From assembly GCF_019968905.1 (NCBI RefSeq), contig NZ_CP079946.1, positions 1 through 64,000 on the forward strand: 64,000 nt of DNA, given 5' to 3'. A program made the position numbers and the translations under genes. The notes under the pieces were generated by a model. That model had not been told where the DNA came from and made no database searches. It worked only from the letters and a program-made list of their open reading frames with translations. Numbering within the stretch: position 1 is the first letter of the stretch; the number at the start of each line of letters is the position of its first letter. The stretch comes from Corallococcus sp. EGB (GTDB taxonomy: Bacteria; Myxococcota; Myxococcia; Myxococcales; Myxococcaceae). Shown here piece by piece: positions 1-6,819 of the stretch.

Positions 1-1356
1 GTGAACGCCCTCGCCCAAGCCCCTTCGCCTTCGCTGCCCAGTGCCGGCGTCATCTGGACCCGCACGCTGGAAGCCATCCGTCAGGAGGGCCTGCACTACG
101 CCCTCACCTGGCTGGAGCGGATGCGCCCCATGGAGGTGCGCGAGAACGCCCTGGTCCTGGGCGTGCCGGACCGCTTCTTCCGCGACTGGGTGGATGACCA
201 CTACCGCTCCATGCTGGAGAGCCACCTCTCCCGCCTGGAGCCGTCGCTCGGCCGCGTCGCCTATGAAGTCGTCGTCGGCCCTCCGCCCACCGCGGACCTG
301 CCGCCCACGCCCACCATCAAGGTGAACTCGACGCGGCCCGCGCGCCTCAACCCGCGCTTCACCTTCGACACCTACGTCGTCGCGGACAGCAACCAGCTGC
401 CCGCCGCCGCCGCGCAGGCCGTGGCCCACCGGCCGGGCCACAACTACAACCCGCTCTACATCTACGGCGGCACCGGCCTGGGCAAGACGCACCTGCTCCA
501 GGCCGTGGGCAATCACATCTGGGAGAAGGACCCCACCCAGCGCATCGTCTATCTCTCCAGCGAGCAGTTCACCAACGAGTACGTGGAGAGCGTGCGCGAG
601 CACCGCATGACGGACTTCCGCCGGAAGTTCCGCGAGGAGTGCGACGTGCTCCTCATCGACGACATCCAGTTCCTCGGCAAGCGCGAGGAGACGCAGAAGG
701 AGTTCTTCTACACCTTCGAGACGCTCTTCGGCCTCAACAAGGCCATCGTGCTCACCAGCGACATGGTGCCCGCGGAGGTCCCCGGCATGGAGGACCGCCT
801 GCGCAGCCGCTTCGCCATGGGCCTGATGGCCGACATCCGCGAGCCCACCTACGAGACGCGCGTCGCCATCCTCCAGAAGAAGGCCGAACAGGAGGGCCTC
901 AACCTGCCGGACCCGGTGGCGCACTTCATCGCGAAGCATGTTCAGAAGAACGTGCGCGAGCTGGAAGGCGCGCTCGTGAAGCTGTCCGCGATGCACAGCC
1001 TCACGAAGCAGCCGGTGACGGAGGAGTTCGCGTCCCAGGTGCTGCGCGACATCCTGCCCGCGCAGCGCACCGTGGACGTGGAGGCCATCCAGCGCGAGGT
1101 GGCCCGCTTCTACAAGGTCACCGTGGAGGCGCTGAAGGAGGACCGCCGTCACAAGGCGCTCGCGCACGCGCGTCAGGTGGCCATGTACCTGAGCCGCAAG
1201 CTGACCAAGAGCTCCTTCCCGGAGATCGCCTCGCGCTTCAACAAGGACCACTCCACCGTCATCTCCGCCGTGCGCAAGGTGGAGGGCCTGCGGGAGACGG
1301 ACGCGGCCGTGCACCGCGACCTGTCCGAACTGGAAGCGAAGCTCGGCGGCATGTAG
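1..1356 (+). CDS. dnaA: Chromosomal replication initiator protein DnaA
   Basis: Initiator ATPase that binds DnaA boxes at the origin and melts oriC. The 451-residue protein has all expected parts: an N-terminal helicase/DiaA-interacting domain (about 1-95), a short Pro-rich linker, an AAA+ core with Walker A GGTGLGKT (156-163) and Walker B VLLIDDIQF (about 216-224), and the C-terminal DNA-binding domain ending in the DnaA signature HKALAHARQVAMYLSRKL and KDHSTVISAVRKV. The length is normal for the family, with a shorter linker than in E. coli. The GTG at base 1 is the start; its promoter and ribosome binding site lie outside the window. The gene converges on the CBS-domain gene with only 5 bases between stops. 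Genome assemblies are often rotated to begin at dnaA, which would explain the window edge. Confidence 0.98.
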   Translation: MNALAQAPSPSLPSAGVIWTRTLEAIRQEGLHYALTWLERMRPMEVRENALVLGVPDRFFRDWVDDHYRSMLESHLSRLEPSLGRVAYEVVVGPPPTADLPPTPTIKVNSTRPARLNPRFTFDTYVVADSNQLPAAAAQAVAHRPGHNYNPLYIYGGTGLGKTHLLQAVGNHIWEKDPTQRIVYLSSEQFTNEYVESVREHRMTDFRRKFREECDVLLIDDIQFLGKREETQKEFFYTFETLFGLNKAIVLTSDMVPAEVPGMEDRLRSRFAMGLMADIREPTYETRVAILQKKAEQEGLNLPDPVAHFIAKHVQKNVRELEGALVKLSAMHSLTKQPVTEEFASQVLRDILPAQRTVDVEAIQREVARFYKVTVEALKEDRRHKALAHARQVAMYLSRKLTKSSFPEIASRFNKDHSTVISAVRKVEGLRETDAAVHRDLSELEAKLGGM

Positions 1357-1361
1357 CCGCT

Positions 1362-1802
1362 TCAGTGCGCGGCCGGCTGTGACGGCGCGGACACCTCCTC
1401 CAGCGTCCTGCCGCTCTCCTGGTCGCTGAGCTCCGCCGCGACATCTCCCAGCGAGAGGATGCCCACCAGCTTCTTGGCCCGGTTCAGCACCGCGATGCGG
1501 CGGATCTGCGAGGCCCTCATCTTCTCGGCCGCCTGGGTGAGGTCGTCGTCGTCGTAGACGAACTCGACACCCCGGGTCATCGCCTGGGCTACCTGGGTGC
1601 GCTCGGCGTCCAGCCCCTGCGCGATGGCTCGAACCACGATGTCCCGGTCCGTGACGATGCCGACCAGCTGGTCGCCTTCACACACGGGGATGGGCCCCAC
1701 GTTCAGCGCGCGCATCTTCTCCGCGGCGACCTTCAGGGAATCCGACGGGCGGATGACCTCCACATCCGGGGTCATCACGTCACCCACTCGTTGCGTTGCC
1801 AT
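1362..1802 (-). CDS. Two-CBS-domain protein
   Basis: A 146-residue protein made almost entirely of a pair of CBS motifs (a Bateman module), which usually senses adenine nucleotides or other ligands. The first motif begins VGDVMTPDVEVIRPSD and contains GIVTDRDIV; the second contains MTRGVEFVYDDDD and GILSLGDVA. No partner enzymatic domain is present, so it belongs to the stand-alone class whose targets are generally unknown. The reading frame runs further upstream, but the ATG at 1802 starts exactly at the conserved fold and the upstream residues are low complexity. It is convergent with dnaA; no shared role can be inferred. Confidence 0.88.
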   Translation of the reverse strand: MATQRVGDVMTPDVEVIRPSDSLKVAAEKMRALNVGPIPVCEGDQLVGIVTDRDIVVRAIAQGLDAERTQVAQAMTRGVEFVYDDDDLTQAAEKMRASQIRRIAVLNRAKKLVGILSLGDVAAELSDQESGRTLEEVSAPSQPAAH

Positions 1803-2137
1803 GGCGTCTCTCCTGATGCGGGTTCCTCCCTCAGCGTGAGCACCCGTCTGTCCGCTGGCATGACCCGTCATCGGCGTGTCTGTCCATTTCCCCGGGGCTC
1901 GAGCATGCTGCGGCCTCGTGGGCCCTCCGGGGCTCGCGCATCGGGACGCCCGGCCGGAGGCGTTCCGCCTCACGCGGTGCTTCCGACATGCCCTCCACTC
2001 ACGGGTTGCGAGCTTCCGGCCTTGCTGTCGCCGCGCTGTGTCCGTCCTCGGATGAGCGCCGCGACCCCTTCGGGTGGGCGCGCGACGCCATCCGCACCCG
2101 GCTCAAGCTGGAGACCCGCTTCTACTGACCGCCGCGG
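1803..2137. other. Intergenic stretch, 335 bp, with one possible small ORF
   Basis: This gap separates the start of the CBS gene from the end of the zinc-ribbon membrane protein gene, both on the minus strand. It should hold the CBS gene promoter, but no convincing -35/-10 pair was seen. The only coding signal is a 46-codon plus-strand frame at 1988-2128, listed separately. No repeat or terminator was recognised. Confidence 0.4.
1988..2128 (+). CDS. Possible 46-residue small protein or gene remnant
   Basis: A short open frame starting at ATG 1988 and ending at TGA 2126-2128. Its last half reads DERRDPFGWARDAIRTRLKL followed by ETRFY, a charged, protein-like composition unlike the Ala/Pro/Arg-rich shadow frames common in this DNA. 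No clear Shine-Dalgarno sequence precedes the ATG. It could be a genuine small protein, the degraded 3' end of a lost gene, or chance. It is convergent with the downstream minus-strand gene, 9 bases away. Function unknown. Confidence 0.25.
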   Translation: MPSTHGLRASGLAVAALCPSSDERRDPFGWARDAIRTRLKLETRFY

Positions 2138-2959
2138 TCAGAAGTGGAGCCGCTCCGCCAGCCAGGGCAGCAGGAAGAAACCCCACAGCAGCGGGCTGGC
2201 GAGCCCCAGGACCAGGCCCGTGATGGCCTGGTCCTTCCGGCCAATGGGTGGCGTGGCCTTCGAATCCACGCGCGTCAGCGCCACCACGCCGCAAATCACC
2301 GCGACGGGCGCGAGCAGGGGCATGAGCAGCGCGCTGAAACCGAACCGCGCCGCCTGACGCGCCATCGGATTGTTGAAGCGCTCGTTCCACAGCAGCTTCA
2401 ACATCCCGGGCGGCACCGGCAGCCGGAAGAAGAGCTGATTGCGCACGTCGCGGTGGATGCGCAGCCCGGTGACGAACGCGGGGATGGCACACGCGAAGAA
2501 GAGGAAGCGCCCGGTCGGTACCAGGGCATCCGCCGCCACCGCCATCACCAGCGGCGTGAACAGCAGGGCATGCCGCGCCCAGCGCCGGCCCAGGAAGAAG
2601 GCCACGCCCACCGGCACGGGCAGGAGCAGCAGGAGCGTGAACAGCGACTCCCTCGTCGCGCGCAGTCCCCACTGCGCGAGGGCGGCGGCCGTGGCCACGC
2701 AGAGCAGCAGCGTCACGCCTCCCACCACCCACGCCCATTCATCGCGCTTGCCCTGGTAGCGCTGACGCAGCGCCTCCAGGTAGTTCACGTCCGGGCGCTC
2801 CGCGCAGGCCTTGCAGTACAGGCGTGCGCCCAGGCCCGACACGGACGTGGCGCAGTCCGCGCAGATGAAGCTCCCGCAGCGGGTACACGTGCCGCCCGCG
2901 GGCAGGTCCGGGTGGACGGCGCAGCGTCCCAGCGGGGGTAGGGGCACCTCCAGGCTCAT
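2138..2959 (-). CDS. Zinc-ribbon/B-box-like N-terminus with multi-pass membrane domain
   Basis: A 273-residue protein of unknown function. The first 55 residues carry a Cys/His cluster (CAVHPDLPAGGTCTRCG, then ICADC and LYCKAC) that resembles a B-box or rubredoxin-like zinc site. The rest is hydrophobic, with about five membrane spans, including a C-terminal ITGLVLGLASPLLWGFFLLP segment similar to DUF4190-type proteins. This N-terminal zinc plus C-terminal membrane layout recurs in Myxococcota. The ATG at 2959 begins the conserved Cys cluster. It is divergent from the M16 operon, with about 120 bases between starts that must contain both promoters. Confidence 0.75.
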   Translation of the reverse strand: MSLEVPLPPLGRCAVHPDLPAGGTCTRCGSFICADCATSVSGLGARLYCKACAERPDVNYLEALRQRYQGKRDEWAWVVGGVTLLLCVATAAALAQWGLRATRESLFTLLLLLPVPVGVAFFLGRRWARHALLFTPLVMAVAADALVPTGRFLFFACAIPAFVTGLRIHRDVRNQLFFRLPVPPGMLKLLWNERFNNPMARQAARFGFSALLMPLLAPVAVICGVVALTRVDSKATPPIGRKDQAITGLVLGLASPLLWGFFLLPWLAERLHF

Positions 2960-3082
2960 GGCCGCAGTGTCGCACGGCGAGCAACACCCGGCACCCCGGA
3001 GCCCACCCGGTCGCCTTCGGGCTTACAGGCCCCGAGGCGCGTGCTAAGCGCGCGGGTCGACGTCCTGAACCGTGGAGGAACC

Positions 3083-4498
3083 TTGTCCCGATTGAAGGCC
3101 CTCGCCGCCGCGGCCCTGTTCATGGGGCTTCCGGCGCTCGCGCAGACCCCCGAGGCGAAGCCGCTGGAGCCCGGCCGCGAAAACCTGGCCATCCCGTATG
3201 AGAAATACACGCTGCCCAACGGACTGGAGGTCATCCTCTCCGTGGACCACAAGCTCCCGGTGGTGGCCGTCAACGTCTGGTACCACGTGGGCGCCTTCGA
3301 CGAGCAGCCGGGCCGCACCGGCTTCGCGCACCTCTTCGAGCACATGATGTTCCAGGGCTCCAAGCACGTGCCGGACGACGTGCACATCGGCCTGCTGGAG
3401 CAGGCGGGCGCCACGGACTTGAACGGCACCACCAGCTTCGACCGCACCAACTACTACGAGACCGTGCCCAGCAACCTGCTGGAGACGGCGCTGTGGTTGG
3501 AGAGCGACCGCATGGGCTTCCTGCTGGACGCGCTCACGCAGAAGAAGCTCGATACGCAGAAGGAGGTCGTGAAGAACGAGCGCCGCCAGAGCGTGGAGAC
3601 GGCTCCCTACGGCGAGGCGCAGGAGAAGGCGTGGCAGGCGCTGTTCCCGCCTCCGCACCCGTACTCCGGCAACGTGATTGGCTCCATGAAGGACCTGGAC
3701 GCCGCCACGGTGGATGACGTGAAGGCCTTCTTCCGCAAGTGGTATGCGCCCTCCAACGCGACGCTGGCCATCGTGGGCGACTTCGACCCCGAGAAGACCA
3801 AGGCCCTGGTGGAGAAGTACTTCGGCACGCTGCCCTCGCACCCCAAGCCCCAGCCTCCGGACGTGAAGCCGGTGAAGGTCACACGCGAGACGACCATCCG
3901 CCACGACGAGAAGGTGGCCACGCTGCCCCTGCTCACCATGTCCTGGCTCACCGCTCCGTACCTGAAGCCCGGGGACGCGACGGCGGACGTGCTCGCCACC
4001 GCGCTGGGCACCGGCCGCGCGAGCCGCCTGTACCGCCGGCTGGTGCTGGACAAGCAGCTGGCGCAGAGCGTGGACGCCGTGCAGCAGAGCCAGGGCGCGC
4101 AGTCCGTCTTCTCCATCGAAGCGGTGGCCCGGCCCGGCGTCACCACGGACATGCTGAAGAAGGAGATCGACGAGGTGCTGGACGAGGTCCGCAAGAACGG
4201 CGTCACGCAGGAGGAGATCGTCCGCGCGCGCACCCGCTATGACACGCGCCAGCTGGCGGGCCTCCAGGCCGTGGGCGGCTCCGGCAGCAAGTCCGACACG
4301 CTCCAGACGTACAACCAGTTCGTGGGCGAGCCCAGCTACGTCGCGCAGGACCTGGCGCGCTACCAGGAAGTGACCCCCGAGGCGGTGAAGCAGTTCGCCA
4401 ACGACGTGCTGCGCCCCGACGCGCGCGTCGTCCTCCACGCGGTGCCGTCCGCCAACAAGGCCGCGCCGTCTTCCGCTCCGGGCAAGGAGACCCGTTAA
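3083..4498 (+). CDS. M16-family zinc peptidase, catalytic partner, exported
   Basis: Zinc metallopeptidase of the pitrilysin/processing-peptidase family (M16B). The inverted zinc motif HLFEH is at residues 83-87, with a candidate third ligand Glu in KNERRQ (about 166). A signal peptide (LKALAAAALFMGLPALAQ) points to export to the periplasm. I chose the TTG at 3083 because it places the signal peptide at the N-terminus and GGAGG lies just upstream, though the spacing is only 4 bases; a GTG at 3041 is the in-frame alternative. The protein lacks the Arg/Tyr pair usual in the C-terminal half of the partner subunit. The next gene, 3 bases downstream, encodes a second M16 protein, so the two probably form a heterodimer. 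Confidence 0.9.
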   Translation: MSRLKALAAAALFMGLPALAQTPEAKPLEPGRENLAIPYEKYTLPNGLEVILSVDHKLPVVAVNVWYHVGAFDEQPGRTGFAHLFEHMMFQGSKHVPDDVHIGLLEQAGATDLNGTTSFDRTNYYETVPSNLLETALWLESDRMGFLLDALTQKKLDTQKEVVKNERRQSVETAPYGEAQEKAWQALFPPPHPYSGNVIGSMKDLDAATVDDVKAFFRKWYAPSNATLAIVGDFDPEKTKALVEKYFGTLPSHPKPQPPDVKPVKVTRETTIRHDEKVATLPLLTMSWLTAPYLKPGDATADVLATALGTGRASRLYRRLVLDKQLAQSVDAVQQSQGAQSVFSIEAVARPGVTTDMLKKEIDEVLDEVRKNGVTQEEIVRARTRYDTRQLAGLQAVGGSGSKSDTLQTYNQFVGEPSYVAQDLARYQEVTPEAVKQFANDVLRPDARVVLHAVPSANKAAPSSAPGKETR

Positions 4499-4501
4499 GC
4501 C

Positions 4502-6013
4502 ATGCACCGCCGAATCCTGACTGCCCTCCTCACGCTGTCCGTCGCCGGTTGCGCCACCACCAGGCCCGCGGAGACGAAGCCCGCGGAGCCGGCGCCCGCC
4601 GCGCAGCCGCAAACCCAGACACCCGCTCCGGACGCGGAGGCGTTCCGCGACCAGCCGCCCAAGCCCGGCAACCCACCGGACCTGGTGCTGCCCACGTTCG
4701 AGCAGGCGAAGCTGGACAACGGCCTCACCGTCATCGTCAGCACGCGCAAGGAATTGCCGCTGGTGTTCGTGGGCATCGCCTTCGCCGCGGGCGTGTCGCA
4801 GGAGCCCCCCGCGAAGCTGGGCATCGCGGACCTGTCCTACCGCATGCTGCTGGAGGGCGCGGGCAAGCGCGACACGGTGGCGCTGGACAACGCGTTCGCG
4901 GACCTGGGCGTGTCGCCCGCGATGTCGGTGGACCCCGACGGCGCCTTCGTGGGCGCGCGCGTGCTCACGACCAACGTGGACGCGGCGATGAGCCTGCTGT
5001 CGGACGTCGTCCTGCGGCCCACCTTCGACCCCAAGGCCTTCGAGCGGCGCAAGAAGCAGCAGCTGGGTGAGCTGGTGCGCCGCATGGGCGACCCGAACTT
5101 CCTGGCGCAGCAGGCCTACTACGAGGCCGTGTTCGGCGCGGATCACCCGTACGGCCACACGTCCGGCGGCACGCCGAAGACGGTGGAGTCGCTCACGCTG
5201 GCGGACGCGAAGAACTTCTACACGAAGAACACGGGCCCTCGCGCCGCGGCGCTCATCATGACGGGCGACGTGACGCTCCAGCAGGCGGTGGCGTGGGGCA
5301 AGAAGTACTTCGGCGGATGGAAGGGCGGGGCGGTGGCGCCCAAGCCGCCACCCGCGCCGGCCGCGCCTCCGCGTCAGCAGGTGCGCGTGGTGCCCAAGCC
5401 GGGCCTGGAGCAGACGGTGGTGCTGGTGGGCCGTCCCGGCCTCGCCTCGGGCCACCCGGACGAGTACCCGCTGGAGCTGGCCACCACGGTGTTCGGCGGC
5501 TTCTTCGGCAGCCGGCTCAACATGAACATCCGCGAGGACAAGGGCTACAGCTACGGCGCCAACGCGCACCTGGGTACGCGCCTGGGCGTGGGTCCGCTCA
5601 CCGCGTACGCGGCCGTGCGGCGCGACGTGACGGGGCCGGCGCTCAGCGAGTTCATCAAGGAGCTGGCCGGCATCAAGTCCAACCCCATCACGGAGAAGGA
5701 GCTGGCCGCCGCGCGCGAGGGCCTCATCCGCGCGTTCCCGGGCGCCTTCGAGACGGTGGAGGGCCTGGGTGGCAGCGCCGCGCAGCTCTACTTCCACCGC
5801 CGCCCCATGGACGAGTTCAAGCGCACCGTGGAGGGGCTGCAGAACGCCAGCGCCGCGGAGGTGCAGCGCGTGGCCGAGTTCTACCTGGACCCCGCCAACA
5901 TGCAGGTGGTGCTCGTGGGCGACCCGCTGGTCATCCAGGAGCAGGTGACGCCGCTGAACCTGGGCAAGCTCACGCTGGTGGAGCCGCCGGCGTCGGAGCC
6001 TGCTTCCAGGTAG
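4502..6013 (+). CDS. M16-family lipoprotein lacking the zinc motif, non-catalytic partner
   Basis: A 503-residue M16-fold protein with a lipoprotein signal (LTLSVAGC, Cys about residue 17), so it is likely anchored in a membrane facing the periplasm. Where active M16 members have HxxEH it reads LSYRMLLEGAG, so it cannot bind catalytic zinc in the usual way. It keeps the C-terminal substrate-binding signature seen in partner subunits (SRLNMNIREDKGYSYGANA). The pattern of one subunit with HxxEH and one with the R/Y signature is known for two-component bacterial M16 peptidases. It is co-transcribed with the preceding gene and followed by a strong intrinsic terminator. Confidence 0.9.
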   Translation: MHRRILTALLTLSVAGCATTRPAETKPAEPAPAAQPQTQTPAPDAEAFRDQPPKPGNPPDLVLPTFEQAKLDNGLTVIVSTRKELPLVFVGIAFAAGVSQEPPAKLGIADLSYRMLLEGAGKRDTVALDNAFADLGVSPAMSVDPDGAFVGARVLTTNVDAAMSLLSDVVLRPTFDPKAFERRKKQQLGELVRRMGDPNFLAQQAYYEAVFGADHPYGHTSGGTPKTVESLTLADAKNFYTKNTGPRAAALIMTGDVTLQQAVAWGKKYFGGWKGGAVAPKPPPAPAAPPRQQVRVVPKPGLEQTVVLVGRPGLASGHPDEYPLELATTVFGGFFGSRLNMNIREDKGYSYGANAHLGTRLGVGPLTAYAAVRRDVTGPALSEFIKELAGIKSNPITEKELAAAREGLIRAFPGAFETVEGLGGSAAQLYFHRRPMDEFKRTVEGLQNASAAEVQRVAEFYLDPANMQVVLVGDPLVIQEQVTPLNLGKLTLVEPPASEPASR

Positions 6014-6041
6014 CGGAGCGCTTCCCTTCGAGGCGGTGAAG

Positions 6042-6080
6042 CCGGGGTCCCGACGTGGGTGTCGGGGCCCCGGTTTTTTT
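6042..6080 (+). terminator. Rho-independent terminator of the M16 operon
   Basis: A 13-bp GC-rich stem (6042-6054 with 6061-6073, one G.T wobble), a 6-base loop and seven Ts at 6074-6080. It sits 28 bases after the M16 lipoprotein stop and directly abuts the stop of the convergent small gene. Confidence 0.93.
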
Positions 6081-6361
6081 CATTCCCGGGTGGGCTCGTT
6101 CTCTTCCTGGCGGGCCTCGGCCTTGCGGCGGCCGCGCTCCTCGCGCTCCTCGTCGTCGATGTCGTCGATGACGCTCTGCGGGTTGTTGCGGGGGCCTCCA
6201 ACGGGGCCGTCGCTGTCGAAGGCGAACTTCTCCTCCTCGGAGGAGTGCTTGGCGTCGTCCGCGTACAGGGGCTTGGTGTCGTCCGCCTCCAGCCCCCTCT
6301 CCACGCGGTCCTTGGCGAAGCCGGGCTTGTGGGCGGTGTCGCTCTTCTTGTGGGTGGCCAT
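6080..6361 (-). CDS. Small acidic, probably disordered protein
   Basis: A 93-residue, highly charged protein without hydrophobic segments (starts MATHKKSDTAHKPGFAKDRV; ends in an Arg/Glu-rich tail, EEREERGRRKAEARQEE). It has no recognisable domain and is probably intrinsically disordered. The upstream sequence on its strand contains a purine-rich GGAGCAACC before the ATG, a plausible ribosome binding site. Convergent with the M16 operon. Function unknown. Confidence 0.6.
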   Translation of the reverse strand: MATHKKSDTAHKPGFAKDRVERGLEADDTKPLYADDAKHSSEEEKFAFDSDGPVGGPRNNPQSVIDDIDDEEREERGRRKAEARQEENEPTRE

Positions 6362-6468
6362 GGTTGCTCCTGAAGGGGGTGGGACAGCTCACACCCGTTC
6401 AATCTCCGCAGCCCGGGGTGCATGCACCACGGTGGAGACCACGGAGCGGGGGGCTGGTCGCCTGCCTC

Positions 6469-6498
6469 CTGACCTGGGCGCGCGGAAGCGGCTAGGAT
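6469..6498 (+). promoter_or_regulatory. Possible promoter of the thrA leader
   Basis: CTGACC at 6469-6474 and TAGGAT at 6493-6498, separated by 18 bases, give a loose sigma-70-type -35/-10 pair. If correct, transcription would start only a few bases before the leader peptide ATG at 6508. It is weak in isolation and is offered because it sits exactly where a leader promoter is needed. Confidence 0.3.
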
Positions 6499-6507
6499 GG
6501 GGACTCC

Positions 6508-6639
6508 ATGGCCGGACGCAGCGGGGACAGCCAGCGGCACGAGGGGACGACGTCCTCCGCGGGCGCGCGCGTGCGGACCGTCCTGACCGAGACTCACACT
6601 CGCACCGGCCTGACTCCTCGCGGAGCGCGGACCGCCTGA
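6508..6639 (+). CDS. Threonine-rich leader peptide of the aspartokinase/homoserine dehydrogenase gene
   Basis: A 43-codon frame (ATG 6508, TGA 6637-6639) with nine threonines. Six of them fall within 13 residues (codons 24-36, about 6577-6615), reading RTVLTETHTRTGLTPRGART. A leader peptide rich in the end product of the downstream pathway is the mark of ribosome-mediated attenuation, as in the E. coli thr leader. The last codons overlap GGAGCGCGG (6622-6630), which can pair with the 5' arm of the downstream terminator. A stalled ribosome would leave this segment free, whereas a ribosome at the stop codon would cover it. The ORF and structures are read directly from the sequence; the regulatory role is inferred. 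Confidence 0.7.
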   Translation: MAGRSGDSQRHEGTTSSAGARVRTVLTETHTRTGLTPRGARTA

Positions 6640-6713
6640 CTTCCGAAGTGGACCTGCCACCCGGTCCCCCTTCTGAACCCGGCCCCGCGCTCCTCCCGAG
6701 CGCGGGGCTTTTT
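6622..6713 (+). promoter_or_regulatory. Transcription attenuator (antiterminator/terminator) before thrA
   Basis: The terminator is a perfect 10-bp stem, CCCCGCGCTC (6683-6692) with GAGCGCGGGG (6698-6707), a 5-base loop and CTTTTT to 6713. The competing antiterminator is GGAGCGCGG (6622-6630), which can form 9 contiguous pairs with 6685-6693 and so break the terminator. The upstream strand lies at the end of the Thr-rich leader ORF. The thrA start is 107 bases downstream. This is the standard geometry of amino-acid attenuation. Confidence 0.7.
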
Positions 6714-6819
6714 CGTCTCCCCACCGCAGTCAGCCGCCACCACCGAGGACCCGCATGACGCCGCTTCCGATGTGCCGCCCCAGCCACCGAGTCCCGCCGT
6801 TCCGGAAGGAGGCCGTGTC

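Noticed and set aside
3044..5797. A 917-codon open frame antisense to the M16 peptidase genes
   Set aside because: Arg/His/Leu/Val-rich composition and exact overlap with two well-supported genes; typical of third-position GC in this DNA.
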